Source of the DNA: PALSA-1006 sp964571195
Lineage (GTDB): Bacteria > Pseudomonadota > Gammaproteobacteria > Burkholderiales > Gallionellaceae
Reading direction: 5' to 3'
Assembly (NCBI GenBank): GCA_964571195.1
Contig: CAZNAD010000009.1
Coordinates: 15,218-79,217 of the forward strand
Length of the DNA stretch: 64,000 bases
The notes beneath the pieces are model-generated. The model saw nothing but the letters and a program-made list of their open reading frames with translations. It did no database searches and was not told where the DNA came from. The position numbers and the translations under genes are program-made. Below are positions 63,987 through 64,000 of this stretch, piece after piece; position 1 is the stretch's first letter, and the number at the start of each line of letters is the position of its first letter.

Positions 63987-64000
63987 ATGTCACAAGCCAT
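63987..64000 (+). CDS. atpH: start of ATP synthase subunit delta (cut by window end)
   Basis: Only ATGTCACAAGCCAT is inside the window, four codons (MSQA) and two bases. The call rests on position: five bases after atpF, where atpH lies in bacterial atp operons. Confidence 0.55.

Overview
The window is chromosomal DNA of a betaproteobacterium, most likely an autotrophic member of the Nitrosomonadales close to the Gallionellaceae iron oxidisers. The reasons are the block pilMNOPQ-aroK-aroB-dgt-gltBD-hemE-priA, a form II RuBisCO locus (cbbM, cbbQ, cbbO with divergent cbbR), and the origin block gyrB-dnaN-dnaA / rpmH-rnpA-yidD-yidC-mnmE-mnmG-rsmG-parA-parB-atp. The species assignment is inference. 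I found no rRNA, tRNA, CRISPR array or insertion sequence, and no gap above about 300 bases lacks a gene.

Layout. 1-7.5 kb (minus strand): ychF (cut by the window edge), a GlcD-type FAD oxidoreductase, a small Rossmann protein, a membrane protein with one CXXCH haem motif, priA and hemE. 7.5-21.7 kb (minus): gltD-gltB, dgt, a fused aroK-aroB gene and the type IV pilus operon pilMNOPQ. 21.8-28.8 kb: mrcA (PBP1A), a nucleotidyltransferase-like gene, a Ser/Thr kinase, rhlE and an MHS-type transporter. 28.8-34 kb: pyrC, an AT-richer GIY-YIG gene, a gamma carbonic anhydrase-like gene, DUF2288, DUF302, xthA, pyrE and a DUF4124 coiled-coil protein. 34-37.5 kb: a poorly characterised cluster of DUF6502, a DUF5666 protein with GIGGTG repeats and an Asp/His-rich tail, and an outer-membrane barrel protein, with a 27-bp palindrome at its head. 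37.4-47.7 kb: carbon fixation genes cbbR > < cbbM-cbbQ-cbbO-fbp-purE-purC-carbonic anhydrase-kinase/cNMP fusion. 47.7-64 kb: a DHH phosphoesterase, then the origin region.

How the parts fit. CbbM fixes CO2, CbbQ and CbbO remodel RuBisCO, Fbp regenerates Calvin cycle sugar phosphates, and carbonic anhydrase supplies or recovers bicarbonate. CbbR probably controls the locus through two inverted repeats upstream of cbbM. Genes below about 53.9 kb that belong to the origin block read leftwards and all genes above 54.06 kb read rightwards, which fits bidirectional replication from a DnaA-box-bearing region around dnaA. Two exact parS sites (51268-51283 and 57745-57760) lie on either side of dnaA/rpmH, with parA-parB close by. 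A third group of DnaA-box-like sites lies upstream of priA.

Most of the window is core metabolism. The least explained parts are the DUF6502/DUF5666/barrel cluster, the membrane haem protein, the kinase-cNMP fusion and the aroK-aroB fusion.
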